Shown here piece after piece: positions 21,007-34,575 of a stretch of DNA of 64,000 nt. Positions within the stretch are counted from its first letter, which is position 1. Each line of letters begins with the position of its first letter. This DNA is from Sthenelais limicola. Its lineage: Eukaryota; Annelida; Polychaeta; Phyllodocida; Sigalionidae. The notes below the pieces were generated by a model, which worked only from the letters and a program-made list of their open reading frames with translations, had not been told where the DNA came from and searched no databases. A program made the translations under genes and the position numbers. The stretch is taken from the NCBI GenBank assembly GCA_942159475.1, contig OW804096.1:44949744-45013743 (forward strand), in the 5' to 3' direction.

Positions 21007-21607
21007 TGATATGACTGCTATACTATCAGTCAGGTAGAGTAGAGGTATGTTCAGGCGAAGCCAGGCTAGAGGATAGCCTATATGAATATTAATAATAATA
21101 ATAATACGTAACAGCGTAGTCCCGTTTCTAGACTAATGAATCTCATTTATTCAGCTTAATTTATACAGCTGGTCAGTTGACCATGAAGCCCATTGCGCAT
21201 GCGCATTAATTATATATTCCTTCAATCGGAAGGAATCATGTGATACATATTTACATCTCTTGAGTAATCAGCCAATGACAGGCCTTAGCCAATCACCTTG
21301 CAGGTGCCTCATTAAGGCAACCAATCAGGTGGTGTTAGTTGGTCCACTGTCCGTGACCTGAGGGGGTGGATCAGTGGTGACGTCACACCAGTCTGACCCC
21401 TGGCTCCCCCTTGTGTGTAGGTGCGATATTACCATACATATATTATGAGTAATGATGCATAATAGAGAGATGGGTAATTAATGCCATTGATTAATGTTGC
21501 ACAATGTTAGACAATAAATGTATATAAGATCAAATGAGACTTGAGTAATGTTATACAATATTATGTAATCATATGTAATCAAAAAGGTGTGATTTGTGGT
21601 CGTGACA
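21007..21607 (-). repeat. 5' LTR of the Ty3/Gypsy element
   Basis: The 601-bp partner of 10027-10627, with no difference seen. In the element's direction U3 runs from 21607 to about 21185 and carries the promoter elements listed separately. R and U5 follow to 21007. Confidence 0.95.
21194..21385 (-). promoter_or_regulatory. LTR promoter: CRE, three CCAAT boxes, TATA, NRF1-type palindrome
   Basis: Within U3, in the element's direction, there is a perfect CRE TGACGTCA (21378-21385). Three CCAAT boxes, read as ATTGG on this strand, lie at 21321-21325, 21289-21293 and 21272-21276. A TATATAA box is at 21210-21216, and the palindrome TGCGCATGCGCA (21194-21205) lies just downstream of it. The last matches the NRF1 consensus core. 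The order and spacing resemble a strong cellular core promoter, with transcription expected to begin near 21185. Factor binding is inferred from motif matches only. Confidence 0.6.
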
Positions 21608-21611
21608 CCAT
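21608..21611. repeat. Target-site duplication CCAT, right copy
   Basis: Matches 10023-10026 and abuts the outer end of the 5' LTR, confirming a simple integration with both ends intact. Confidence 0.85.
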
Positions 21612-22202
21612 GTATTGCCACAGCATAATGTCTTTACATGATTAAACCCACATCGTTTAAATTACAATATGGCCTTTTTCTGACCATTTCAGAGTGCTGT
21701 ACAAGTATCAATTAGTAGGCCCTATCACAAGATTATGTTTTTGTACTTGTATTTATATCTGTTTTGTGCTTTTTTTGTGGGTTTGTTTTGGGGGGCAGGG
21801 GTTGCTCAAGAAAATAAAAAGCAGTTCATTAGGATCTGATGGACTCTGATGACTGTTATTCAGCTCATACCGCTCTAATGAAAAATATCCGAAATATCTT
21901 GAAGGAGTTTAGCTTATACTAACAAACCAGTAAATTTCACATTGCAGTAGTCTGTCAGCAATAAGAACAACATACAATTAAGTACAAGTACGATTTTTCT
22001 GACTATATTTCCATCCTCCTGTCAGTCGATCTTAGAAGGTTATTTTCGATTTAGGCCATGTTTATTTTTTCCAGAACCGGAAGACTATTCCACAGTGTTG
22101 GCCCTTTCACATGAGGAGACCTTTTCACCTTTTCATCTTAATAAATAAAAAGCTTTAGCGCATTATCACAAACCGCTGCATAGCTGTTTTGCACCGGAGA
22201 CA
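21612..22202. other. Intergenic, no gene seen
   Basis: AT-rich flank of the retroelement with a G-rich and T-rich patch near 21770-21800. No coding signal. Confidence 0.6.
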
Positions 22203-22205
22203 TTA

Positions 22206-22585
22206 TGCCCCCCTCACACTGTACGCATCCGACGAGTTGTAAGCCTTACAACTCCTTACACCTAGTTTTCCATTTGTAAGGCCCGTTTTTGAGCTGACAA
22301 AACTCAAGATTCAAATGTTGAATCGGATCGTACAGTGTGAGTGCCAGTTGTGATGCTTACAACTCGGACACAGCGAGTCGTAAGACTTACAACTCAAACA
22401 CACAGAAAAAAAAACCGCGTTGGGCTATCCGTTACAACATGCATTGTAACGGTGACGTCCATAAAAAACACGTTATTTGCCTTTTTTAGCGGGGGGGGGG
22501 GGGGGGCGCCCGATTCGAGTCGGCTAGTGTGAATGGTCAGTTGTAAGTTGTACGACCGTCGGATGCGTACAGTGTGAGGCGGGCA
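22206..22585. mobile_element. MITE with 29-bp terminal inverted repeats and TTA target duplication
   Basis: The left end, starting TGCCCCCCTCACACTG (22206), and the reverse complement of the right end (to 22585) match over about 29 bases with one mismatch. TTA is present on both sides (22203-22205 and 22586-22588). A 3-bp TWA duplication is typical of the PIF/Harbinger superfamily, so a non-autonomous Harbinger-like element is the best guess. The 380-bp interior is non-coding and contains nested GTTGTAAG/CTTACAAC inverted repeats and a G16 run (22491-22506). Confidence 0.75.
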
Positions 22586-22588
22586 TTA

Positions 22589-24703
22589 TACGATTACAAT
22601 ACTTTTTTTCAGAAATTGTTGAATAATTTTAAAGTAACTTAATTATGCTACAAGTGCATGAGACACTGTAATACAGGTGGAAGAATGATCCGAATGAACT
22701 TAGTTCGGAGACATTCTGCTACCTCAGACTCCCAATTACCACCCTAATTGGGACAGAAAATCTAATAACTTTCGGTATTCTTTCGTCTATAAAACTATTA
22801 AACTATTAAAAGATGAATTTCAATGGAAAAAGGCGAATTAATTATACCTGAAAATAGCATGTTTCTAATCAGACACCAATTTATCATTCAAATTAATTAC
22901 TCCAACATCAACTACAAGAGATACATGAATAGAAAGATGCGTTTTTGTACCACTGATTCCTCGTGTATGCATTAATCACAAACTATATTATCAACTGGAT
23001 CAACGTATGTCTTCATTATGAAACTCTTCCCCAGCGCGTCGTGGGCTCTACACCCCCTCTTTCCCACCCACCCTCACCAATTTATCTTCTCCCCTTCCCA
23101 CGAAGGGCCAGCTATAATTATAACTGTACACATGAGTTATGTATGTATCCTCAATATCATGTAATCATTAGGCCTACATGTTATGCATGACCTCAATTAA
23201 AATTTAATCTAATACATTTTAATTGCCCAAACACCTTCTTCATCTTACCAATTCACAGGTCGGTACCAGTAATGAGGAGAAATGCTTATACTCACACTCC
23301 CGTGCGTTAGTGTCTAAAATCGAGTGTAAGTAGTATATAAAATCTGGACTTAGTCGCTAGATAGAAAGCGAAATGAACTTTTGTTCATTTCGTACGATCT
23401 TTTAACATTTTCTAAACTTTCACATTTCTCGGGATTTACCATGTTCACTTTAACATTTAACTCGAACTTTAACATTTTTCAAAATTTACCTCTAAGGGGA
23501 ATTTGTGGTATTGGGACCTGAAATCCGCTGAAACTAATGGCTTCCCATCGTAAGAAGAGTTGATTGGGTGGGAAGTGCATATCTATTCTGAAAGTATTTC
23601 AGTTACATTTTATGTGGCTTTGCTGTGATTAATGCATAAAAATATACCCTGAGCTAGGGTTTGCCCATTAGCCGCTAGTCCTGAACAGCACGTAACAGAC
23701 AGTGAAAGAATCGATCTAAAAATTGTCAGTTTTTCTTCATTGGACTTATGATCTTTGTAATATAATGATTGTAGAGTATTTCTCTCAAGTGTACTTATTA
23801 CATGTTAGGTATTTTCATGAATAAGATGGCATCTTTAGTTATCATTACAACGAAGTACTGTAACTAATCTAAAGGGTTGCATTTGGAAACAAATATTAAA
23901 ATTTGCGAGTTGGTAACATATACCGTATGCGCGGTTGAGGACCTTTCGAGCAAAATATTCAAAAGAGCTAGAGTCCCGATAAGGAAGTCTAATAAATAAT
24001 ACACAAAGAAGGCCTACTTAAAACGCATAGAAATCAGAATAGGATAACGTTACCATAAAGAGAATACTTAATTGCTGCCAAAAACAACCGACAACTAGAA
24101 AGTCCCTTGATGGAGTGTCAATTTCTGGTTTTTAAAAACAACTCCCATTAATTCGCTCTGACTTCCATTCTAACACATAAAGATACTAAGAATCGTCCAA
24201 ATTGCTTAGCAATAATGTAGATCTTGTCATAGATTACTAAAACAAGTCGTCCTACCTACTGGACATGGTGGCATACGCAAAAAGAGTGGTTCAGACCTGT
24301 TCACCAGTTTGAGAGAATTTAAAAATGACAATTGACTACGACAATTCAACAAACTACAGCTCATTCGATATTTGATACCCTGCCACACCTGTCACTGGAA
24401 AGACCCTAGAAATGTGTGGATTATATCCTATTATAGACAACTTCTCCAGGGAAACTAGACTGCTTTGCAGTGTCTTGGTTAAAATAATTGTGCCATTCTG
24501 TTATTTTTCTAACTCCTTTAAACTCGGTTATCTTAACTCGATGAAGAAAGATATATTTTATTTTACATTTCCCCTTATCAGATTGTGATCGATCTTGTGA
24601 AAAGTGATGCTTATTGATTAATACCACAATGACTATGGAACGATGTCAGCAACCAAAAAATTAGTGGACACGTCATTGAGTGAGAAATATTGCCTCAATG
24701 ATA
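22589..24703. other. Intergenic, no gene seen
   Basis: About 2.1 kb of AT-rich sequence without a recognisable coding or RNA gene. Several AACATTT-type short repeats occur near 23400-23490. Confidence 0.6.
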
Positions 24704-24838
24704 TGGGTTAATGACTCACATTGAGGGGTTGCTGGTGCTGTGTTTGGTGTATAATCCCTCGGTTCTGCCTCGAGATTATGCACAAACAGTGCACCTCTTT
24801 TAATCTCTGCTCGAGGTGGTTATAGCCCCAAGACTTTC
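24704..24838 (+). repeat. Dispersed repeat family R1, copy 1 (internally deleted)
   Basis: Shares the blocks GGTTAATGACTCACATTGAGGGG, CTGGTGC, ACAAACAGTGCACC and GTGGTTATAGCCCCAAGAC with 42109-42275 (reverse) and 50545-50707. It lacks about 30 bases present in the other two near CCAGCAG...GGAGGTTATT. The family contains an internal inverted pair CTGCTGGTGCAC/GTGCACCAGCAG, as in a short foldback transposon. Confidence 0.7.
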
Positions 24839-27800
24839 AAGGCAGTGATTAAGGTGTATAACCGATAGTCTAATGGACCCGTCATATACTCCGATGGATA
24901 CACGTTAAACTCCGCTTCTGTAGGAAAATGGTTCAGATACGGCCAATTATAGGACGAGAGACCCTTCATTAATGAATGAAAGATACTTTCATACCTCGGG
25001 AAGATAAGGGAGACGTAACATAAGCCTAATTTAAATCTTCAGAAATTGACTTAAGGGACTGTGTGTAATATCAAGATTGAAATCGTGTATATATCCCTCC
25101 TATGATTTAAAAAGATTTAAAAATATTTCATTCAGGACATTGAACATTTTCATACGTACAGTACAAATATTCTCAGGACAGCCGTATTTCTCGGATTCTT
25201 TTCGATTGGTGGTTAAAGAATACTCCAAACATCCGAAGATAATCGTTCCCTTAACCTTAGAAAATTACCTGACAAAAACCTACCCACACCCACTCATGTT
25301 ATCGAGATGTCTCGCGACAGCTTTGCACCATCCTTCCGGGTGCCTTTTATAAATTCTACTTCCACACTCACTTACATTGACAGCACTACGCCTAGGAAAA
25401 TTAGCTTAGAATATGAAATGACCATAGCTTATCACCTTGGTGCTCAGTTCTAGTATTCATGTCAGCACATGTCTTCCTTTTATGTCTCCTAACATAAGAA
25501 CCAATTCTACATGCTATATAGCTCCTGTTGCTGCAGTGCTCTCAATAACAGCTCCGCACATCCAGAGCCTTATGTTTAATGCAGGACAGTGGTTTGGAGG
25601 AACTTTTCTGGACAACACATACTATTAGGTGCAGGTTTCCTTCTCATTGAAGCACCCTTATTTTCCCCTTGACCCTTGTATTGAAACATCTTGCTTTATC
25701 TTGTCAGACTCTATCACTTTGAACACTGCCCGGTGTAAGCCGGCAAAAGGTCACCTCCGTCCAAGATCTAGGGAAGTCATTTATCTTCATTGAACTCACC
25801 ATGTTAACTTACTATTCCTTTAAATATAGTGCTATTTTGAAGCCTTTTGAAGCTTGGGAGAATGGTTGCGTGCATGTTTGTAATGAATGATGGAGGAGCT
25901 TTTCCCTCCGGTGCACCAACCAGGTTATATGCTATCCAAATCCCAAGTCCTATCGATTTGGAAGAGCATCACCGACCTGCAACTTCCAAACATACACATA
26001 TATATGCGGTGTGTACTCTTAAAAGAATACCTAGAGTGATTAAGGACGAAAAATCCACCTGGAGTGGAAGAATCTAATACGGAGGGAGGCCTGCGGTTAC
26101 ACTGCTTGCATCTGGTATATATAAAACTGCTCATCGTTCGTGTCACATCCATTCATACTGTAATATTCAGACTCGTTAACCTAGGTAGCCCACTGGGTGC
26201 ATTATGTAAACAGAATAGCATACATACGTCTCCATACTCAATCACACTTCCTGTGCACTGGGAAGGACTTTTTCCCACAGAGGTATGATCAATTTGAAAT
26301 TCCTTTCAACACACCCAATTATCTCGATTACTTCGCATATGATGGATTCTATTTTATTTATTTTTTCTTCGAGCCACAGTCATATTATAAGATCGAATAG
26401 AGCATACACCCAGCAGTAGCTCCCAGCCTTGTTAATTTATGCTCTATATACAAATTTAACAGTTTTTCCATTGTTCCATTTTTTCCATAAGTTTCCATCG
26501 AAATTAAACATCGAACTATCTAATGGCAGTGGTGAGAATAAGCATTCCCTGTGATAATTGTCATCGCATAATCCCCCATTTGATTGATGGAATCGCGATG
26601 TTATAAGGCGAGGTCATAAGGGCTACTCTGTCTGATTCATACTAATGAAAATATAGCGACCATTACATAACCGTAATTAATGCCTGAATCGTATTGTCAG
26701 CTACATTAGTTTATCGTGTCTACCATCCAGACGTAGACATTAATTTATTAATAACTAGAACTTCAACCCTGTGCTTCTAATCTAAGGAAAAAACATATAG
26801 ATCTATAGGTTATTTTGTAGACCAGAAACAGTGTGTTAAAGACAACACCGACAGTAATCTGGAAGCAAATGCACAGCAAGTAATTGTCTCGACTCTATCT
26901 ACCTACCACTGACATGATTGCCACGTAATCGTACCCACCAAAGGATACATGCGAATGGCAAATCAGTCCTTCTGATTCTATTTGTCGATGTACTCACCGT
27001 CGCTGTGCATTACACAGCGCATAACTGACTTAAGCTTTAAGTAAGGGTGCGGGGAAGAAATCAAGAGGGCGAAAATGAAATATCTCCTGTCCCTACATGT
27101 CATAAGAAAAGCAAATGGAGGGGAATAACTTCGCTAAATTGCAGATTTTATGATCCAGGTGAGTGGCCGGGGGATGGGGAAGCCATTGCATGCAGGTATT
27201 TGCAGCCGGCCTGGCATGTCACCAGGAAATCATGCTAACCCTTTTGACGTGGGCCTCTCGCGCTAAATAATACCCCAAAAAAGACCAGTACCGAACACGG
27301 AGATGCATAAAAACGTAAGCATCCTAGGGTTGGGTACATGCTCTTTAATTAAAGCAAAAGTTCTTAGGTCGGTCATCAACATTGATCAACTTCAAGGAAC
27401 GGATGTATATATCATTACTCGGGAAATCTTTATCTCCTACCTGATTGTCGGAATGAAGAATTGATTAATGTATCTGAAGATGCAGGTAGAGTCACAAGTG
27501 TTCATATACACGGCAAACCCCGCACGAGTCAACTGCTTCAAGGTCCAACGCAGGATTAAGTAAGCACTGATAATTTATTTTTGTTCGTGGCTGCCAGTCC
27601 TATTTCGGCATGTGAGTCCATGTCATGCATACGGTCTCAGTCCCCAAAGAACTAAGAGCTTCATCCTCTACACGAGACAAAGATTCCGCCGAAACCAAAC
27701 TTTTCCAGACCTGATATGATACTGCTATACACTGCACACTTTCATTTCACTCCAACTGTTATCTTTCCTTCGCCAACGTGTCTATTAGCACCCCCACGTT

Positions 27801-30800
27801 CGTACGTGATCCTTAGCTATCCTTTCTCAAGAGCTTATTTTTAAACGAAGAAACTCTCATGAGTGCTTGCACATTTATACGTTCCAAGAGCGGAGCAAGA
27901 GGAGTACAAGAATACATTGGATTATCCACTTGTGTTATTGGTTGGCAACTCGGATGAGAATGGAATGACGCCGAGATGCTGAGTTGCTCCGAGTGCGTCC
28001 CTCTCTCAAACGCACTACCACGAGTTGCTTTGCTCGCTGGTGTTGACCTTACACTGCAACAAACTTGCTCCAGCAGCTATCCAGCCTCCGTTTGCGTTCA
28101 TGCGTATTGAGTATTGGATATCACCATGCATACACCAATAATACATTTAGATTGACAATGAGAATCCATGCATGGCTGTTGGAGACGAGTAGTTGGGGAC
28201 AAAGATCGGGATCAGATTGGGATCAGATACATTTTTGTAAACTTGTGAGTGAATTGTATACGGACTTCAACTTCGGGGGACATTAATAATTTATTGACAT
28301 CGCCAGTTATCCTGGCTCTTTACGTCATCCCACTAATTATTAAGAAACGGGGTTAACACTGACAGAGGTGGATCTTTTTTATTTGGGACGAGTGATCGAG
28401 TGTCTTTATAAGGGCAATGATCGCGCAAAATGATCAGTGTCACTCGCTAGCTATACGTCTTATGAGTTGAGAGGAACAACTCAAAGCTTTGAGTGTATGT
28501 ACATGTGGACCTGTCCTTCAGGAACGTATGAGGGGGAGATGCCAAACAAAATACAGTCGGAGAGAGAGGCAGGCTCTTCAGAATAGTTTTTAAAGCTGCG
28601 TCCAGGCGTGAGTGGGTTTATTATGAGCCGGGTAAAGGCAGTCCACAATGAGTTTCCTCTTTGTGAAGCATCTCTTACAAGGGGAATTGGGACTTGCCCA
28701 GGTGCTTAGTTTGGAAGCCTCCAATCTTTTTAATTCGCATTTCCCGTCTGATTTATCGTGCTGAATATATATGCACTTTGTGGTTCTGTGGCTGGTATTT
28801 TTCCCTAATGCTCTTCATTCATTGTATGCATATAACACATAGACCAAGTACTGACAGGTGTATAGATAGTTGACAATGGTATGACGCACGAAAGTAAAAT
28901 TATGCATTAAGCATATTATTATAGGATTATCAGTCTAGGCTCAGGGTTGAGAGGATCCCTCCAAACTGAGGGAAAGCCTCGAGCTCCCAAACCGCAAAAT
29001 GCCATTATAAAATCCCATTAGGACGCCTACACTGGGGTCAGGAAAGCCAGTTCTGCAACAGGCGTCCGATCACTGACATACCTTTCTTATCTGATCTGAG
29101 AGACTGTGAGTTTGTTTATTTTAATTTGGCAACAATTAATCCACATGATTTATTGTTCTGTGTTTTAGTTGATTGAAACCGTATTAAGCCTTTTTCACGT
29201 ACTAGTTGAGAACTTATAATCTAGATCTAGAAAATCTATTTCTCCTCCCTTTTAGGCGTCAATGGCGAGATTTCAATCTCTAGATGTGACCCACAGAATT
29301 AGTGTGAGAAGCCTATATAGTATATATGGCAAAAGCTATGAAGCCACTGCGACAGACCCAAGGATCTATTATTGGTATGCGCTTCATGTGCTTTCATGTC
29401 TCATATGTAGCTTATTACCATCTGATAGCCTTACTATATATTTCCTAAGAGTCGAAGCGTGCGAATCTTTTTCAGGGGAAATCTACTAGTTCATTACCTC
29501 GGAGATGAGCTGCATTCATGTCATCTACTTGGGTAACCTTTCTAATCATTTAATCATGCAGGGACACTTGGGCAACTGAACTTGTTCAAACATTCTATGA
29601 GTTCTACCCTGGAGGCTGATTAACTTCTGAGCAGAGAAATGTGTTTTCTTTTTTCTTATTTTTGATCGTAATCAACTTGGTGTTGATCCAAGGGCGCCTA
29701 GATTTCTGTCGTCTGCTAACATGGTGTCGTCTGCTAACACCCAGCCTGTGTATCACTGAAAAACATGTATATATAACGGTATTGGACAGGGCTACCTCTA
29801 AGCCTAGCTGTACATACAACTCATTCAAGTCACTTGCATAGTAGCATGCAGAGCCAATATACAGGGTAAGGTTGATGGTTCAGCAGCTACCTCTAAGCCA
29901 CCACGACTACTATCACAATGTCACTTGCACCAGTTGCAACGGTATCGGGAGACATCCAGTCGGATTACCCGCTTCGACCATGATACGACTCGCTGCAACA
30001 TTATTCCTATTCATGTCCATCTCTGTTAAACTTATTAGACTTACACACTGCTCATTGGTGTACGCAAGGTGAAAATTGTAAACTTACTGAGAGATTATTT
30101 GTCATCGCTGGAAATCGTAGTTGATTATTCTAATCGGGTAAATTGTGTATTGGCCTTTTAAATTCAGCCTAGACTATAGATGGTCATCTGCATAGAAAAA
30201 CGAGTCTTGGTCAGCATTGATCGAAATCTTTGAATCAGATTTTAGTATTTCATATTTTGCTCAATGTAGGCCTACCCTCTGAATGCTCCGTGCTGTTAAA
30301 ACATTGGGTGGTGCAGATGTGCATATGGTATACGTTTCTCCCAAATCCCTCAGACATGGTTTAAAATCAGTTGCATATCGGGGGTAGAGCGGATTTCCAA
30401 GCTGTCTTTAACTCATATATAATTATGTTGTTGACGGGGCCTTAATTTATCGTTTCTCTAATCGATTTTGGGGGGCGTATATTGTCTTGTAAGTTGACTA
30501 AAACAACAATTTGTGGAGGGGCAGCTGTATCCATGGTCCCAGGCTAATCTTAAATGAAAAACTCCTCATAGAAGTGAACTGGTACCACACTAGTATCTCC
30601 GAGTAGGAAATAATGGGATGCCAATGGGAAAAGCGGCTATATTATATGCAGGATATCCCAATCCTATTATTCATTTGGGTCCGTGAACAGAGTTTAATTG
30701 GGTTACATCTAATCTTTCCTAATCCATTCAAAATATTGAGCCTATCGGGAACCAAGAGGGGTGACAGGAGGCATACCATGGGCAAGGATCAATGGTATCC

Positions 30801-33800
30801 ATTGTAAAGCAAGCATGCACCTGTGTAACCAATCATGGCGTTGGTGGGAATTATACTATGAATCCAGGTGCTTGAGGGACACTTCTAGCCATCAACAGTA
30901 GATTTAGTTACGATACATTTATGTTGCACTATCCCTCCACTCATCCATCATTAGTACATGCAATGGAGTGGAATTATCACCTACGCTGTAATAGCTACAC
31001 TTAGAGTGGTGGGTGCTTCCCATCTTCAATTGATAACACATTAATTACTATTGATTAAATTATAAGCCACTGGTGTTTCCCACAAAGAATCCTTTTGGGT
31101 GCATCAATATTCCAAAGTGGAGTGTGCTTTCGTCTTAAATAACGATACAATACTCGAATTTTACCGGTATCTACTTATAGCAGGATACAATGCATTGGTC
31201 ATGTAAAGAAAGTGTTTAATATTTAAAGAATTAAAACAAGGTCACTACGATTGATTATATTTCGATGGAGATTAAAATAAGAAATTTACGATTTGCGATT
31301 TTAACCCTAACTGAATCATTATGGATTTAAGATGACATAATGCGATGGTAAATAAATATATGGATATCCAATACGAAGAAGGGAAAGCAATGCATTTATA
31401 ATACATCTCAATAAAGTATACGTCACGAACTTCCGCAAAATTCCATGAACTTTAAAGGGAAATATTAACCATGTATCCATTACATTGCTATAAAAAAGTG
31501 TTGAAATAATTGAATAATCAAATTGAATAATATAATTCGTTTCAGATGAAAGTAACATTCCATTCAATTGTTTCTCACCAATAAATATTTTTCATAATAC
31601 CAATTATTCGCAACATAGTTGTACTGAGGTCTTAGTTTATGCCCACAAGAAAATAATCTAATGGGCAGAACCAGCACCAAAAAGAGATTAATAAAATTCC
31701 AATTTGATCTGAAAGTACACAGATGACACGCATTTATTTTCCAAAATGTACTTGGATTGGACAAGGAAGTACACTTAGTCAACACGTCTGTTTCATATTG
31801 ATAGTCACCAAACAATTCCACCAAAATTTCCTTCTAAAGAAATACAATGATAACTGGCGTTTTTATACATGTTTCTTTTCCAAAGACGGATAAATTCCTA
31901 AAGAGTTTTTGAAGTTTCAACGAAGAATAGAGCCAATGTGCCGGTGGGCAAATTCCCACATTACCGCTAAAAATGGTGCGTATAGTTCATCAAATGTTCA
32001 CGTTGTAGTCAAGAACATTGCTCAGTCTATATGAACCACGTATACGTAGGCCTATCCCATGGGTCCCATGCTGACAGTCCTGAACGAATGCCACAACTTC
32101 CTTGAAATAAAGCAGACCAGGGTAAAAAATATTAGGACTGAGCAAGTGAGAAGAACCAGGACATGTGCATGCATGACATTTGCCTTAAGGATTGCGTTTG
32201 ATATCACTAATGCAGAGAAGACGCATCGAGATAAGTCGGAGAAGGAGATTGCTGGAATACAGTGATCTCTGTGCCTTTGCCCTTCTCATTCCTCCCAAAT
32301 CGACCGGTCGGCTTTGATATGCAATATATGAGATTACTTACGATGCAACCCTTTGAATCTTGTCCGCATTATATAGCCTAGCCAGGATACAGCAATAATT
32401 CCCGGGCGGAATGGCGGTTTCCTTAACAAAATGACAACGACGATGGCAGCCCATTGAAATATTGTAAACACGGCACTAGCCTGTATAATTTATTAATGAT
32501 GATTTCAGATTACAAAAGCCAATGAGATGTTATCAACGATTCTTTGTCCCAATGGTAGCTAGATTGCTTCAGGTAGCCCATGCAGGACTTCGCTGAGATA
32601 GATCTGACTTCTACAAGAATAGTGTATCGTATATAGGTGATATATGGTCGATCCTGATTAAAGATCCCCTATCCCTAGGGTTTCACAAGAAACTACCTGT
32701 ACACCAATAAACATGATAATTATGTTTTATAGCTAGATATTATTACCAAATATGGCATATCTGTCAAATTTCTCTGTCACATTGAATTGATCGATCGATA
32801 ACGCAGTCAACTTCCACGTTTGGGTTTACTTGTGTGCTGTATAATATTAACGTAACAATCGCATGGGGTTATAGAGCTAGAGACTTTGCAACATGTCAGT
32901 TCCTATGGAGGTGCAATGTAAATGACATCAATAGCAGTAAATATTGAACCTCCAAAACTGGGTACACTGAAGAAGTGTAGAAAGAGAAATGTTGTTGTTG
33001 TTGTTTTTACTTAAAATACAAATGTAATGGGACTAATATATAAGGGACATATCTTGGAATAATACTAAAAAAATAGCTATCAGTATCAGTATAGAGAAAA
33101 ACAAGAAGTATTTAATGTAATACCCTATGGTATATCTGTATGTATAACATAGATATTAACATAAGCTCCAGAGTTATTAAATTGGGGTGTCTAGATCAAG
33201 TTCTATCTGGAATTGTAACATTGAGATTACTACGTAGGCCTATAACATATTTCTCTCCCAATCAGGTATATGCACTGAAAGAACTAGAGTATTTACTAGC
33301 CCCTATCAAGTTGAATTACGGTATGTCAAAGTTGTGTATAGGAAAAAGTAGGCAGTCAGAAGGGAGGGGTGGGTATCTTCGTTAAGAGCAGAATTCTTAT
33401 TATGATGATACAATTTCATCATGTACGCATTACATTTTGGTATGAAACGACGCATATATATTGCCTTATCTAGAGTTAGATATGGTGTACCCCGCCACCT
33501 GAATAACCGTTAGTACCTTTGGGAAAAGTCCACAAGATGGCTATAAACAGTTTCTTTTTAGATTTTAAGGGCCTACATTAATTAGTTAACTATTGAGTGG
33601 GTTGAAGGAGCATGAAGATCACACAAGTTGCGTAGCAGTCAAATCACTGTCTATCTTATACATGTAGTCTGAAAAGATGGTAGAGTAGGATCCAGTATTC
33701 ATGACATATCGTGCCATGCAGTGCATTGCAGGGATGGTGCAGATTCATCACACATATGGGACCGGACCTGGAGGGAGGGGGTGGGATGGGAAAGGCGGAG

Positions 33801-34575
33801 GGAGTAGGGAGATGGTGAATGCGCTCAGCACACACGGGACTGCTCTCTCTCTCGTCTGGTGGAGCAGGGAAAACTCCCTATTGATAAAATGAATAAAATA
33901 TCACAGATTCGTGAGGTATCAGATTTTAAGTAAATAAGGTTGTGCTAAAAAATTAACATTTTTAAACGCAGCTGCATGTACATACAACTGTGCGTGCACG
34001 ATTTTCTGCTTCACAGATTACAGAGAATTTGCGGTGCTTTTCCAAGAATACACTCTGTTGCATTATCCAAGTTCTTTGGTTTCTCGGTTTGTTTCTTTCG
34101 TACATAGATTCATCCATTAACACCATACGACTGATATTTTAACAGACGCATAATGTCACGGTAAATTCGTCAATATCCTAACGTTACACGTCAATATCCT
34201 CTCTATATATACATGTCCAATCAATCCCTTCGCTATTTAGAGAGGCATACCGGGATGTGTCGTCCCATATAAATAAGGCCAAGGGATGCAGGGATGCATT
34301 ATTTACATGTGGAAATTTAAAAAAGTAAAACATAGTATCAAAGCAGGAATTAATACACTGGAAAGGGTCGGTAGATCCAACAATAATATCGAAGTGGGCT
34401 AAACACTTCACCCCGACGGCCAAATATTTATCGGTCTTGAAGTGAAATTCTTGAGACTTGAACCTTATTCTGTAAAATCTCTTGAACAATCAACCTTCAT
34501 GCATGCATACATGCATGTACATCAAATTTTCTTCTTTTTTTTAGGGGGGGGGGGGCAGGAGGTCGATTCTCGAGT
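24839..34575. other. Intergenic, no gene supported
   Basis: Almost 10 kb with no gene I can support. All open frames are under 110 codons and featureless. Visible local features are TAGGCCTA palindromes near 30268, 32048 and 33236, and a G-quadruplex-type run at 33773-33790. Undetected short exons of a split gene cannot be excluded. Confidence 0.5.
33773..33790 (+). other. G-quadruplex-type motif
   Basis: GGGAGGGGGTGGGATGGG has four G-tracts with one-base loops, a canonical quadruplex-forming pattern, inside a longer G-rich patch (33758-33815). It is not next to a recognised gene. Confidence 0.6.

Larger units (their letters stand above)
10027..21607 (-). mobile_element. Complete env-carrying Ty3/Gypsy LTR retrotransposon
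   Basis: An 11,581-bp element in minus orientation: 5' LTR 21007-21607, leader and primer-binding site, gag, a frameshifted linker, pol (protease, RT, RNase H, integrase), env, a 761-bp 3' non-coding part, and 3' LTR 10027-10627. Both LTRs run TG...CA when read on either strand and I saw no difference between them in 601 bases. CCAT target duplications flank the element. The domain order RT-RNaseH-integrase places it in Ty3/Gypsy (Metaviridae). The third gene with a furin-type site makes it errantivirus-like in layout. With intact frames and identical LTRs it inserted very recently and may still be active. Nothing in the sequence says whether particles are infectious. Confidence 0.95.
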
